Shown: positions 42,640 through 54,697 of the stretch, piece after piece | Layout: each line of letters begins with the position of its first letter | Numbering within the stretch: the stretch's first letter is position 1 | From: Scleropages formosus | Lineage: Eukaryota; Chordata; Actinopteri; Osteoglossiformes; Osteoglossidae | Direction of reading: 5' to 3' | Assembly: GCF_900964775.1 (NCBI RefSeq) | Contig: NC_041806.1 | Coordinates: forward strand, 38,397,638-38,461,637 | Length of the DNA: 64,000 nt | Translations under genes and position numbers: made by a program | The notes under the pieces: model-generated | What the model was told of the DNA's origin: nothing | The model's database searches: none | Seen by the model: only the letters and a program-made list of their open reading frames with translations

Positions 42640-44160
42640 GTGAGACGAGTATTTCGGGCCAGCTGGATAGCGCTTTAGGAATGTACTAAGAATGTACCCG
42701 GCGTATTTTAAGAGTGCAGTGCATTACGTAGAAGAGATAGTACGCACCTCCCTGTCGTTGCCTGCGTTTCCGTACTTTTAACTCTATGCTTGACTCCTAA
42801 AATTGCCACATTTTCTGAGTGCTGTATTATATGCTGTGATGGTTCCCCTCATGACATCATCTTAGTGGAGTAGGAAGCATGTTGGTTATTTCTTCTTACA
42901 AAGGCTTATTTCACTTTTATTTTAAACCTTCAATTAAAGTTTGTGATGCCCTTAAATTTCGTGAAGTGAAATGTTAGTGAAATGCAGTAATGTACAGAAG
43001 AAACTGTTGAAGAATTCTGTTTCTTTAAACGTATTTATGTGATTCGAAACCATTTCAAAGTACATTTATTAATTTAGTTCATGCTTTCCTTCAAGGCAAC
43101 TTACAATTATTTACCTACTTATAGAGCTAGGCAATTTTACTAGAGCAATTTAGGGCAAGTAACTTGCCTAAGGATACTACAGCTAGACTGGGGATCAAAC
43201 CTGCAACCTTTAGGGCTAAAGGCATCAGCTAACCACTACACTACCTTCCCTAACTTATTTTACATGGTTGTACCTAACCGTAGTTATACTTTATGCAGAG
43301 TTTGCTTGCAGAGTTGACTTGTATTTCTGCAGTTGGCATACTAAAGGCATATACCACTAAAGACTTGACCTTAAAGTTGCAAAATTTCCTAGAGTACAGT
43401 AATTACAGGTGGTAAAACTTTGAAATTAGTTCTGATTGAGCACATTGTCTTCTAACACATGTGCAATTACACCTTCAGCATGTGGCAGCTGAGTAAATAA
43501 TCACTCAGCCAAGATGTCTGAAGATGAGCTTTTCATCTGCTCTTCCACCTCCCCGTCAAACATCCGCCAGGGCAACCAAAATAGCAGCCGGGTGCCAGAA
43601 ATCTTACCCTGCTCGTCCTTTTGACCCTGAAGTCCTTGGCCCATGTTTATTTTTTGTTGTTGTTGCTAGATATTTACGTTTGTGTATCTGCAATGAATTG
43701 AAGGAAATGCACTCGGGCTCCCCCTCAAGGCTGGACAGTCTTCTGCTTCATAAACCATTTTTATACTTGACCTCTGGAAGAACATGGCTAACCAGCTGAA
43801 GTGGTAGTATTAAAAGAAATCCTAATAACTCTCCTTGAGTTAAAATAATTCCTGCTGACTGCTGACCAGTGGCACTCCAATCTGAGGGATGCATTCCTGC
43901 TTGGAGACTACAGTTACCCGATAACATCATCCCAGAAGCACAGATGGAGTTTTTCAAGATTTACACAAAATGTTCATGGAATAAAATACACTAAAATCTG
44001 TTTGGTCCCCTTTTTAAAGCGATTCCGTAAATTACCCCAAAGGCGTGCCAAACATAAATCAATAAAAAAACAGGTTTGGGGTCTCAAATTCATCTTCCGA
44101 AAGAATATTCTGACAGTGTCCTACACACAAAAAGTCTTAGTCCAAAGTCTACTGAAGATG
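42640..44160. other. Intergenic DNA between kiaa0408 and rnf146
   Basis: Apart from a family B SINE at 43061-43245 nothing was recognised. A tiny frame near 43600-43640 flanked by AG and GTAAG on the minus strand is too short to judge. Confidence 0.4.
43061..43245 (-). mobile_element. tRNA-derived SINE, family B
   Basis: A reverse copy with the tail ATTAATTTAGTTCATGCTTT at the left and box B GGTTTGATCCCC on the minus strand. Confidence 0.72.
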
Positions 44161-44177
44161 AGAAACTGACAAATACT

Positions 44178-44183
44178 TTATTT
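44178..44183 (-). terminator. rnf146: rnf146 polyadenylation signal
   Basis: AATAAA on the minus strand about 730 bases beyond the stop codon would give a 3' UTR containing two long poly-T/poly-A tracts. Confidence 0.5.
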
Positions 44184-44379
44184 TTAAGATTACAAATCAT
44201 TTAACAAAATATTACAATAAAACTAGTACAGAACTTTTAAATCTTTTTCTGAAAGACAGAGCAAAAATGGAAGGAACAAATGAAAATGTTGTTAGTAATG
44301 TTATATGTTCTTAAAAACCTCAAAATTCCTAACAGTTTTAACAATGTCAAAATTACAGGTTAAGACTCCAAAACTGGGG

Positions 44380-44412
44380 AAGGGGGGGGAAAAAAAAAAA
44401 AAAAAAAAAAAG
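44380..44412. repeat. G-run/poly-A tract in rnf146 3' UTR
   Basis: A run of G followed by more than 20 A residues. A similar G-then-A tract is at 44638-44670; both would be T-then-C in the transcript. Confidence 0.8.
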
Positions 44413-44637
44413 ACTCTCCTGCCAGTAGTGTTCAGTACCCTTTTCTGACGACAACACATGCACAAGTTATGATAAATACTAGTACATTAAGATGGAATAT
44501 GGATTCAACACCCAAAGATCATGCTTTGCTTATGTAGCACACTAATTCAGAGAGTTCAGTTTGGGCATTAAGTGATGGAAGGGAAGCGCATAATACAATT
44601 TCAGACAAACTGAGTCCATTACAACAAAAACACTGAG

Positions 44638-44670
44638 GGGGGGGAAAAAAAAAAAAAAAAAAAAAAAAAA
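44638..44670. repeat. Second G-run/poly-A tract in rnf146 3' UTR
   Basis: Six G then about 25 A, much like 44380-44412 in composition. Confidence 0.8.
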
Positions 44671-44911
44671 TCAGCCCTAAAACTGTTACGTAAATTTGCT
44701 CAGAGAAGATTCCTTGCTCCCATAAAATGGTTGGTCTCCACCAGACATCTGGTCTAATGAGTCTTTTTTACTGTTTGATTTGGGTTTTGTACTTGGGAGC
44801 ATCTAATCATTCAGGTAACAGTAGTGTTTTGAGTAGCGGTGGGTGAGACTGTTCAGTGCAATAACCATGTTCCCGTGGTATGGGAAGGGTTGACACGATT
44901 GAGGTCAGAGT

Positions 44912-45919
44912 TCACACTTCAGTCACGGTGCACTGACCATCAGGCCTTCTCGACCTCTCACTGCTGCTGGAGGACTCTGCTCCAGGGGACAATAACTCTC
45001 CCTGGTCCTCCCTTAAATGACCCTGTCTGCTCGGTGCAGCATCTTCATCTGCTTCCTCCTCCTGCCCATACTCCTCTTCACTGCTGGCTGACTCAGACTC
45101 ATCTACAGAGGTGTTTGGGGCAGCATCTCCAACATCATCTTCGTCTTCCTCTTGCCCACTCTCCCCATTCCTGCTTCGATCTCGCCTAGTTGGGAGTGTG
45201 ATGTGGAGCTGTGCGAGGGAGTTCTCCAGAGAGCTACTGTCAGGTGAGGGGGAGGCGGGGCTGGCAGGGGGCTGGACAGGCCCGCTCTGTGGTCCCACAG
45301 TGTCTGCTCCATCAGCAGAGCTGTCCCGGCCCAGCGCGGCGGGCGCCCCTCCCACAGGGTCAGTGTCCAGTCGCAGTCCTGCTACCCCCTTCTTAGGGAT
45401 GTCAACAATGTCCCGCTTTATCCTGCGGCGGCGCCCGTGTTCGTTGCGCCGGTACTGGACCATGTTCTCCAGGTCAGCCACATACAAGAAGCCGGCGATC
45501 AGCATTTCAGTACTCTTCTTGCCCTTGGTGAAGGCATCCTCCAGCTCCCTGCTGGTACGCTCATCATACTGCCACCACCCATTGCGGCCCTCATAGTACC
45601 AGGCATAGTCCCCATGGCCACGCCCTGCTGCCCTCAGCTCTTCTGGGGACAGCAAGGTGGGCCGCTCCAGGAAGTCCTCCGGGACCTCCTGCCTGCAGAG
45701 AGCACACCTCTTACTCTGCCAGGATGCACCCTTCACACACAGAAAGCAGAAGATGTGTCTGCAGGGCAATCGCACTGGATGAACACAAGTCTGCAAGCAG
45801 ATGGCACACTCTGGGACCGAAAGGGCAGGAGAGGAGCCACCTGGACACGCCTCTCCTGTCCCCTTCCTGCCTGAAGGAAGCATATTCACAGAATGGTCAA
45901 CTTCACCACAGCCAGCCAT
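44912..45919 (-). CDS. rnf146: E3 ubiquitin ligase RNF146 (Iduna), PAR-dependent
   Basis: RNF146 binds poly(ADP-ribose) on tankyrase substrates such as axin and ubiquitinates them for the proteasome, promoting Wnt signalling. The frame has 335 residues (human 359) from [10 protein letters not shown]. The in-frame residues further upstream are intron, because an acceptor (TCCCTTCTAG) precedes the ATG by one base. A RING-HC domain is at about 38-76: CAIC, then [10 protein letters not shown] and CALC. A WWE domain is at about 95-165 ([20 protein letters not shown], then [15 protein letters not shown]), including the WWQYD core that contacts iso-ADP-ribose. The C-terminal half is acidic, Ser-rich and disordered, as in the family. 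The coding sequence is in one exon, as in human. The gene is convergent with kiaa0408. Confidence 0.97.
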   Translation of the reverse strand: MAGCGEVDHSVNMLPSGRKGTGEACPGGSSPALSVPECAICLQTCVHPVRLPCRHIFCFLCVKGASWQSKRCALCRQEVPEDFLERPTLLSPEELRAAGRGHGDYAWYYEGRNGWWQYDERTSRELEDAFTKGKKSTEMLIAGFLYVADLENMVQYRRNEHGRRRRIKRDIVDIPKKGVAGLRLDTDPVGGAPAALGRDSSADGADTVGPQSGPVQPPASPASPSPDSSSLENSLAQLHITLPTRRDRSRNGESGQEEDEDDVGDAAPNTSVDESESASSEEEYGQEEEADEDAAPSRQGHLREDQGELLSPGAESSSSSERSRRPDGQCTVTEV

Positions 45920-46024
45920 CCTAGAAGGGACACAAAAAAAACACCAAGAAAAATCTGAGTACTCTTTCAGGATGGGAAAAAACACACACATTACCTCTAA
46001 CCTCACAGTTTTCCAATAACTTTG

Positions 46025-48295
46025 GAATAGTCTGCCAGTTATTGGCAGGAATCCTCCGTCAATTTTACCCTTTAAATCCAGGCTTAAGATTTACATATTC
46101 ATCCCGATGCATCCATGACAGATGTGATTAAGGTTTGCTGTGCTATTTTTTTCAGTATAAAACTCTCTAATCTCATTATTTTGACAGTTACTAACCCTGT
46201 CTTTGTTGCTGAGCAGTGTTTCCCCATGAGAAGACCTCAAGAGGCTGCCGTAATACCAGCACTCCATGCTGACAGAGGCTGATGACTGCATGCCATGGTG
46301 GATGAGACCTGCTTATGTGGACCGGGACATCAACTTATTGGCGTCTAACAATGATATTATAAATAGCCATTTAAGTTGACTTAAAAGTCTTTGTTTCTAT
46401 CTACAACGGCAAGTACGGCTGGGCAGCCACTGGCACTTGAACCCCCCGAGGTTTTTTCTTTTGTTTAATTCCCTTGCCTTTCACCTGGAAGTTTTTTGTT
46501 CCTTTACTGTGTGTCCAGCTGGTTTACTTATAGCTCTAATAATTAACATAGTTATTGTAGTGATTTAATGTATAGCCAACCTTTTACTTGTGTTTTGTCT
46601 CTGATCCTTTGTTCAGCACTCTGTCACTGTGAAAAAGCTCTCTATAAAAATAAACTGAATAGAAATTTCTATTTACAGTTACTCTGGAACTTTCAATAAA
46701 GGTTTTGTTGTACAAAGCAATGTTCACTGGCTCATAGTACAAACACAGCTAGCACAAGCATTCTGTTTGTAACTCCAAAGTCACCAAGCCACAATCAATA
46801 AAAGGATGATACAGATGTCTCTCGACTTATGTCGTTGGGTTGTGCATAAATGAAGCTGTAGCTTTAATAAAAAAAAATATTCAGTATGACTTTCATCTTT
46901 AATACTGGACAACAGGGAAGATAGTGGTTAAAGCCACTGCCTTACAATCAAAGCACTGGGTCAAATCCCTTCTCATGCTGCAGACAGCCATGATCAATGA
47001 TCTTACCCCGAACTGTCCCAGTATGAGGACCAGACTCTTCTTACAAGAGGAAGGATGCAAGAAGCTTAGTACAGAAACACAGAAAGCATACCTTAAATGA
47101 ATTCATAGTAACTTTGAGCTACATTTGTGATGGAAAATAAAAATTCCATTTACATAAATTCTGATTCAGGGCTGCTGACTGATCCCACAAACATGTGAAA
47201 CATCCATCATCTTGTTACTGACAAGCAAAACACATGAACAGCAGACTCCAGCCATAAACACTGTGTGAATGAATGAGTTCAACTAATCTGGTCCCACATC
47301 CCTGTTCTGTTTGGATGCCACACATATTTGTTCACCCAGCCAACTAAAACACGTGGTGTTCCCTACAAAAAAATGTTTCTGAAAATATCAAAGTGAAGAA
47401 AATACAAATGAAATGTTATGTAAGTGAGCATCGTTCCTATAAACGAAGAGCCAGCGTAACGCGTCCGGTACCAGTCCATCACTGCGAGTTGCTCTTCTTC
47501 AGTTGAACGCAAGATCAGCCAAATAAATGCAAACAGAAAAACCAGAATTCCTAGTATGTTTCTTGATCACAACACACAAAAAAAAAAAAATCCAATGAAA
47601 ATAAACAAACAGGTGGCAGAAACGCCACGTCCTGGTTAGGGCGATCAGGGTCGGGTTCCACTGCCAGCCCCACTGCTCTGCCTTAGTCAACCTGGATCGA
47701 TACAGTAACAATGTCGAGATGTAAGGGACAAATCACTAAATAAAGTTGTCTCTGTCTGACTGTGAGACTAATGAATGAACAGCAACAGTCCGGACACGTC
47801 CGAGCGCTCGCGCTCAGCACTGACCGACCCCGGCAGTGGCGCAACTCGCAGAAAAAAAAAGGGAAGGAAGTAGACGAACGCGAGCCGCGTTAGTTAGTAA
47901 ACCTCGGCGCTCGTTTCTTCTCACACGACACGGGGACTGGAACGTCAGGGGATTCATTACGATCACATACACAGATACACACTCACTCAGCGTCTTTGTC
48001 TCCAGTGTGAGTCAGTGAACCAGAGAGAGACAGACTCGGCTCTTTTCACACGGACCGGACGGGCACTGGCCAAACCAAACGCAATTACAAACCCCGACAA
48101 CAAACAAACAAAAAAACAAACAAACAAACAAAATTGCCCTGCGGTGACAGACCGAGAGGGGTATCGGAAACCCGTCTTTTTACACAAGCCGCGTGACAAT
48201 AAACCTGTTGTTGTTGTGTGTAAGCAGCTCGGCCATTACAGCTGGGCCCGCAGCCTGAGCCTCGCACCAGGATTTTCCGTTCTCCGAAGGCCCGG
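46025..48295. other. Likely rnf146 leader intron
   Basis: It contains a degraded family B-like SINE at about 46908-47110 (plus strand; head AGATAGTGGTTAAAGCC) and a (CAAA)n run at 48103-48131. The 47.8-48.3 kb part is CpG-richer and may be promoter DNA. No coding exon was seen. Confidence 0.45.
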
Positions 48296-48301
48296 ACTCA
48301 C

Positions 48302-48480
48302 CTGTCCCGCGTCCTTCAGCAACCCGTCGCTCTCTTCATTTTTAACGTAAAGAATCGTCCTAGCTTACCAAATTGTAACCCGAATAAATTCTTCACCAGC
48401 CCTGTTTTCCTTCGTTCCTCAAAAAAACACACACAAGCATCATACGCAGCGCAGTGACGAAGAGCGTCATGACGTAGGCA
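48302..48480 (-). promoter_or_regulatory. rnf146: Likely rnf146 non-coding first exon and promoter
   Basis: On the minus strand GGGACAG followed by GTGAGTCC gives a strong donor (exon end 48302) in a CpG-richer patch. It can pair with the coding-exon acceptor at 45920, making a leader intron of about 2.4 kb. The transcription start is not fixed; it could lie anywhere in about 48350-48560. Confidence 0.5.
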
Positions 48481-49199
48481 CGTTAAAGGAACGCCGCATT
48501 TCGATACCAGGGGGGCGTTCGGAATGCGTCATCACGTACTAGAGGAGCGACTTCCGTTGAATTTGAAATATGGTTGTTTTTTCCTGGGGAAAAAAAAAGC
48601 CGAAGCAAAAAATAAAATCCACGGTGCGGCGACAGAGTGAAAAAGAACTCTTTTATATATGTTGTTTTACCTGTAAAAGTGGGAGTAATTGTTTGCAGGG
48701 TCCAAAATATCTCCGGCAAATTGACTGTTAGATGGGCTACTACTAGTACAAGAAACTACAGTATTCACTCTCTTATATATATACATTTTTCACATGTTAT
48801 GTGGAAGTAATATGATGTATCATGTCACTTCTGAATCTTAAGATTTCAAACATAAAAAGACTACATTTACAGTTACATTCAGGTTTGCTGTAGATTGGTC
48901 TTTTTTCACAATTTAGATACATTTTTTGTTCTGTACAATGACATTGATGCAATGTTTTAAAAACCCACACAATGACTAGACAATACTATATGTAGGCTCA
49001 GTGTAAATGATAAAAAGCCAACAAAAACTATAAAGACATTGACACAGTATCTTGTTACAATGCCTCATACACAGTTATGTGCAAGCAGTCAATATGTTTT
49101 ACTGCAGCATTTCTGCAAGTAGTGCTTCTTGCTGATGCTTTTGCAGGTTATCTGTCAAGTGTTCCTTGCTGGCCTCTGATTTCTGTTTTGGCCCCTTTG

Positions 49200-50436
49200 C
49201 TACCAAGATTTTGTGATGTTCCTGTTCACAGCATCTGCCCAGTCTCTCATCTGCTTCCCGTTCTCCCTCTCACTCCCCTCTTGTCGGCTGCTCCGAATCT
49301 TTCTGTCTGTCTTGTTCTTCCTGTCCCTCTGCTTTCCTCCAGATTGTCCTGCACGGAAGAGCACAAAAGTAGTGCTGGTCAGTCTGGTGAATCCTGTATC
49401 ATAATGATGAAAGAGTGGATGTCCAGGTTAGAAGATTTAGAGGTGGCTGGATTAAGTCCCAGAAGAGCTCCAGAATCAGTACTCTGAAGCTATGTACTGA
49501 ATTACTCCAGTAAAATACAGATAAATGGTACAGATCTAAGGTACCTTTTGATATGTGCCAGCGGAGCATTGATAATTGTGTTACTAATTACATTATTGGG
49601 GATTTGTGGTCTCTATCAAATACACACTTAGTCTGAAGCTACATTCACGTCCACATTTATGAGTCTAAGGCTAAAATACAACACATAAAACATTTTTAAC
49701 CATTAGAGGTTGCTGTTGGGTTGCATATCTGTCTGGCTATATTTAAGTCTTTCTGGCTCATGCTACTATTCCTATGTTCATCGTCACATTGAGATACAGA
49801 GATATCACAGAGGTATAACAAATTATTAAAAGCAATGTGTTCACTCTCAGTGTTTTATCTGACATTTCAGTATTCAAGCTGTGTAATTTGTAATCAGAGA
49901 GAAGAATTGTGAGTATACATTTGTTTAGAAGACTTGTAAAGGGTGGTTGCTTGGCTTGATGCGTTTGTTGCTTACATAATGGGTCTGCGTACAGATTTTG
50001 TAGAATTATTTAACAAGATGAAGTCTTCACTTCCTTCTTTTTGCTTTTTATTTTTTTTTATTCAACTCCTTGATTTGAACAGATTCAAACCACCATGGAT
50101 ACCCTGTACTAGGATAAAATCAGTTAAGCTCATTCTCATGCCAGTTAAATGTAGTACTATGCATAAGTGATGTTATTCAAAGTCCTGTGTGCTTTTGTAA
50201 AAGTGCTTATTGTAAATAAGGCAGTTCTGGATGCACCTGGGCATTTCTTCTTCTTGGAAATACAATCCCTCTTCTCTGAGACAGCAGGGCAAGGATGGCT
50301 GTTAGATGGGGTCACCAGGAGAACATCCCGGGTCCTTATCTGTTCCCCTAACTTGAATCCACAAGTGCTCCCTCCGCGAAAGCAAGGACTCCAGCTACCC
50401 CACTCACCTACTTCACAATGGACTAGGAGAGCACAC

Positions 50437-50473
<37 letters not shown>

Positions 50474-51825
50474 GGACAGAAAGACAGGGTTACGTGCATG
50501 AATTTTTAACTTGAAGACTATAAGCTGCAGTTCCAGGAGAGTTCTTGCTGTAATACCCTTGACTGATTTACTTCTCCTGTTTGCTCTATATTGCTTTTAG
50601 ATATCCACCTCTATGAAATCTTAAAAACTGAAAAGTGATGACAATGGAATGAAATTTCAACAAATAACTATGTACAGTTAAAGAGCAGGCAGAGACGACG
50701 ATGGGACACTATGCAGTAACCAAAAAGGTACTGTTGTCTTTGCTGGAAATGTGATATAAAGCAGAGAAAATGAAGCTACACAATACTTACACAGGGGAGG
50801 GTGAAGCTAATGCTGTCACAGAATATCCTCTCATACCTGTGTTTTTTTTTTTAACCTACCTTGAGGTTTGCACTCCATGAGCTGTTCATTTGCGAAGAAT
50901 TCCTCTGGACAAGCGGAATGACACTTCCCTTGCAGGAGGTATAGACCCTGTCTGCATCTTGTGCAGGTATCCTCATCCAGGCAAGTGTCACAGTCTGCAG
51001 CACAGTCTGTGAGAGACACAGCCTGTCACAAATCAGCATGTTATATTGTTGTATATGTTATAGATGTTATGTATGTTTCCCAACAATAACACTGCGTAGC
51101 AACTCAATTCACATCTGTTAGAAATATCTCATTAAATGTCATTCAATAGTCCATCTTCATAAGGTGTTGTCACAGCCCATATCACGATGAGATGTTCAAC
51201 CTCCCCTCACATATATAACATCAACTATGACAGCATTGGTCATTCTCAGCTAAAGTCAAGTCACGTGACAGAAGAACTCCAGTAAGTATTCAGTTTTTGG
51301 ATTACTGCAGGTACAGGCATCAACCTCAACAGAGTGCAAGGCCAGTTTCCATCCTGTACTGCTCCCAGGACTGGCCATCCCACACACTCACCAAACACGC
51401 ACTCCCTCAGCCTGTCGTTTGGCTTCAGCCCCTCTGGGCAGCTCTCCTGACACTTCCCTCGGTATAAATAATGTCCAGCTCTGCACCGTGTGCAGAAGTT
51501 CCCGGTGAAGTCACAGTCACAATCCAGCTGGCACTCTGGGACACAGCGAGAAACCAAACTTGGCTGGTGGTGGAGGCAGTAGACACCCCAGAACAATACG
51601 AATCTCTTTGAGGACACAAAAAAGTTTCTAATGCATGTAATGTGTTAAAATGAAGTGTCTTCAAATCGTAGTATTAGAGGAAACTAAGCTGCAATTATAT
51701 CAACCACCTTGCGATGGATTGGCATCCCATCCTGGGTGTGTCCCCTCTCCCTCCAGCCTTGCGCCCTGCGTTGCTGGGTTAGGCTCCGGCTCGCCGTGAT
51801 CCTGCTTGGGGCAAGCGGTTTCTGA

Positions 51826-51887
<62 letters not shown>

Positions 51888-54112
51888 CAACCACTGTAGG
51901 GATATCCCCACAAAAATATGTTTTTTTTAAACATACTTTTCAAAATTGCAAACTTTTCCCCCCAAACACCTGATGTATTCAAACAAGTAGCTGAGCAAGT
52001 GAGCTGTCACAGTCATTTAACGGTGAATATCATCATATAAATGTCACAGATTCATTTTATATTTCAGCGGAGCACTGGTGAACTTGCACTGTACGTTCAG
52101 TTCTGCTTTGGACCATACTCCCTATGTAAAGCAGGCCCAGTCATGGATCGGGCTTTGCTGGGTAGCTGTGTGCAGTGGTACTTACTTGAGCACTTGTTTA
52201 TATCTCGAGAGCGGATGTGGTAGTATCCACTAGGGCAGGAGAGGAGGCACATTCCAACCTGTCTCATCCCAAGACGGTCCAGGAGAAAAAAGTACCGGGG
52301 TTTGCATGATAGGCAGCCATTGGAGTCAGAACAGGTGAGACACCCACCATAACAGCTGGTCCTGGGGGTCCCAGGTATGGATTCTGAGAAAAAAAAAAAA
52401 AGCTTATCAGAAAGCTCATGGCTGCACGTGCATAATTGTATGACCAATTTGCGTTGTGTGTGTGTGCGTCATGTTCATGCTCCTTGCAGTTTTCGAGGAA
52501 CACGCATCATAGTAGTGGACTTTCATTCTATCGCTCGTGCAGTACTTCCTCGAGTGTGTCATAAGGTCATTTCGAGGTTGCACGTTCAAGCTCTCTACTG
52601 CAATCTGCAGTCACAAAACAGGTGTAACGTTGTTGTTAGTGTAAATGACCATTGGCTATAATCCTTATTGTCCACTCAATAATTCAGTGTACGCTGACTC
52701 CTATTAAACTGCCAAACAGCCAGATGGAAGTAAAGTGTACCAAAACAGACTAGGAGTGTGTTACTGCCTTAATCCAACAGGTTTTCACAATTGTTTCCAA
52801 CTCTTGTGTGGTTTTCCTGAGTGTTAACATTTACCAATAATGTAACAACTATTGGAACTGAATTGGAATTTGGGGAGAACACATTTTTTTTAATCCATTA
52901 TGTATTAGCTTTCTTCTGAATGCAGCTGTAAGTTAATACCGACAGCATGTGGCACAGCGGATAGTGCTGGTCTGTCCGCTGCTGAGCTGTGTGTTCTGAC
53001 TTGGGTTTGAATCTAGCTCAGCCTGTGTGGAGTTTGCCTTTTCTCTCCTCACTCCACAAAGATGTGTGATTGAGGTGGATTAGTCACTTTAAATTGGTTG
53101 TAGTGTGTATAATTGTGATTGCCATGCAATGGACTGGCATCCCGTCTAGCGTGTACCATGCCCGCACTTCTGGGATAGGCTCAAGATGTGGCCTTTTTTT
53201 AAAATTTATTTTATGTATCTATTTTTTAAAATGTATATATATATATATGTATAAGTACAGCGGGCTTGGCTGGATCCTGCTCTCTGGCAGGTCTGGGATT
53301 TGAGTCCTGCTTGGGGTGCCTTGCAACAGACTGGCATCCCATCCTGGGTGTGTCCCCTCTCCCTCCAGCCTTGCATCTGGTTTGCCGTGATCCCGCTCGG
53401 GACAAGCGACTTCAGACAGAGTGTGTGTATATATATATATGTATATATATAGATAGGCATGAGGTGTAACATCTTGTCCTGTGTATCTTGATTATATATA
53501 TTTATATATTTTATATTATACAGTGTGTGTGTAACCAAACCTACGAATTAAATGAGGGATGTTTGTATTGTTCAACTTTTACTTGTGTGACTTAAAGCAT
53601 AAAAGTGACCTTGTCGGCTGTTATGAACCAAACGAGTTACGAACAGACTTCCACTCTCGGCTATTTTCGCAAACCGAGGTACGATTGCCTCTGTTTCTCA
53701 TCACCTCAGCTTTTTTTTTTTTTTTTTTCCCATTTTTATTTCTGATCAATTATTTCTAGTGCATTTGTCTACTACTGCGCTTCTCACCAAACTGCAGACT
53801 TACTAACTCTGTGCCACCTGTGTCGTCCAGTATTAGCTGTCAGTTTCCGGATCATTTCAGGAGCGTCGCTTTGCTTTGCAGAACGGAGCCCAGTTCCGCG
53901 GCGTCGCTCCCTCCGCGCACCGGAGCCCCGCGCTGCAGCTGTGAGCGCGCGACTCTTGCAGCGCGCGGGCCCGGGGCGCGTGTGAGTGTGCGCGCGCGCG
54001 TCTCCGCGCCCTACTCACGTTTGTCGAGAGGCTGTTGGTGGGCGCGCGGCGTCCGGGGCGCGTGTTCCGCCAGGGACCAGACGAAAAGGAGGGAGAGCAG
54101 CTGCAGCCGCAT
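49200..54112 (-). CDS. rspo3: R-spondin 3 with an additional furin-like repeat (6 coding exons)
   Basis: R-spondins are secreted Wnt amplifiers: furin-like repeats FU1 and FU2 bridge ZNRF3/RNF43 and LGR4-6, sparing Frizzled. Exons read on the minus strand: 54112-54019, 52383-52186, 51535-51392, 51006-50860, 50422-50237, 49348-49200, giving 305 residues. Exon 1 encodes a signal peptide ([18 protein letters not shown]). FU1 (about 42-96) has [13 protein letters not shown] and GMRQVGMC. Exon 3 (about 98-145) and exon 4 (146-194) each encode an FU2-type repeat. The TSP1 domain (195-256) has [12 protein letters not shown] and TCGFK. The tail (257-305) is basic ([18 protein letters not shown]) and ends NITKSW. 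Every intron is phase 1. The neighbourhood and DINKC/SCPSGYY support rspo3 over rspo1, 2 and 4. Human RSPO3 has 272 residues and two FU repeats. Confidence 0.92.
50438..50470. repeat. (GA)n microsatellite beside rspo3 exon 5
   Basis: A pure GA run of about 30 bases, which forms the pyrimidine tract (CT)n upstream of the exon 5 acceptor on the gene strand. Confidence 0.9.
50860..51006 (-). CDS. rspo3: rspo3 exon 4, extra furin-like repeat (FU3)
   Basis: This 147-base exon with phase 1 at both ends and good splice sites (CTCTCACAG acceptor, GTAGGT donor) encodes [17 protein letters not shown], then [14 protein letters not shown] and MEC. Its cysteine spacing is canonical, but Leu and Thr replace the two LGR-contacting Phe residues. 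It could be included together with exon 3 or used in its place. Confidence 0.85.
51392..51535 (-). CDS. rspo3: rspo3 exon 3, canonical FU2 repeat
   Basis: This 144-base exon with phase 1 at both ends encodes [17 protein letters not shown], then [14 protein letters not shown] and REC. The F-x-x-x-F-C pattern matches the two Phe residues (F106 and F110 in RSPO1) that contact LGR receptors. The first cysteine pair is spaced CxC instead of the usual CxxC. Confidence 0.88.
51704..51887 (+). mobile_element. 5'-truncated family A SINE in rspo3 intron 2
   Basis: It begins inside the core (CACCTTGCGATGGATTGGCA) and ends in a 60-base (GT)n tail, the longest in the window. The head is missing. Confidence 0.85.
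52948..53195 (+). mobile_element. Diverged tRNA-headed SINE, family C-like, in rspo3 intron 1
   Basis: It has a GCATGTGGCACAGCGGATAG head, box B GGGTTTGAATCTAGC, CTGTGTGGAGTTTGCCTTTT and a GGATAGGCTCAAGATGTGG end. Confidence 0.6.
53255..53455 (+). mobile_element. tRNA-derived SINE, family A, in rspo3 intron 1
   Basis: The copy has an AGTACAGCGGGCTTGGCTGG head, box B, a core with a deletion of about 25 bases, and a GT tail that passes into a TA repeat. A TA run also precedes it (53232-53250). Confidence 0.82.
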
Positions 54113-54480
54113 GGCGAGCCGGAGGCGTCAGTGTCCGCCGGAGCGGCGCGGGTGAAGGCGAAGGCGAAGCGCTACGCGGGCAGTCGCTGCAGCAGGAGTG
54201 CGCCGAAAAGCTACCTGGGAGAACCATGTCCATTTGTACAGAAACATACCGTGCGAAGCGCACATTTGCGACTGTGCACTGGAAGAAGAAGTCCTAGTGA
54301 GTCAGTGGGGGGAAAAAGCAGGTTCATTCGGTCATTGGCCACCCACCGAAAGGCCGTGGTGTGGCACCGAGGCAGCGCTGAGCTCCATCATCATGTCCGG
54401 AACTGTGAGGAGAGCAGAGCCGGCGCGGCCCGGGGATGGAGACCCACTTCAGCTCGGGCGGCGGGTCTCCCAAAAGTGTG
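53850..54480 (-). promoter_or_regulatory. rspo3: CpG-island promoter and 5' UTR of rspo3
   Basis: About 600 bases of strongly CpG-rich DNA surround rspo3 exon 1 and stand out from AT-rich flanks. The start site probably lies between 54150 and 54500. No TATA box was seen. Open frames on the plus strand here are composition effects. Confidence 0.65.
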
Positions 54481-54697
54481 AGCGGCAACCGGAGTCACTG
54501 AGACGGAGCGGAACAACCGAGCGCCGGAGCTGTGCTCTTAAATATACAGTCTGTGTCACAAGCACCTCAAGTTCCTCTCTCAGGCTTTATTTCTTTTTTC
54601 GTTTTTAGCCCGGCCAGGTGGCACATCCTGTGGTCGCGCTTCACATGGTCGTTGTAACTGCACCAGCATTAGGTGTTCGCAGCACCCCAGCAGCTCT

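Noticed and set aside
53811-54608. Plus-strand open frames over rspo3 exon 1
   Set aside because: They are high-GC shadows; the minus strand gives a clear signal peptide and donor.
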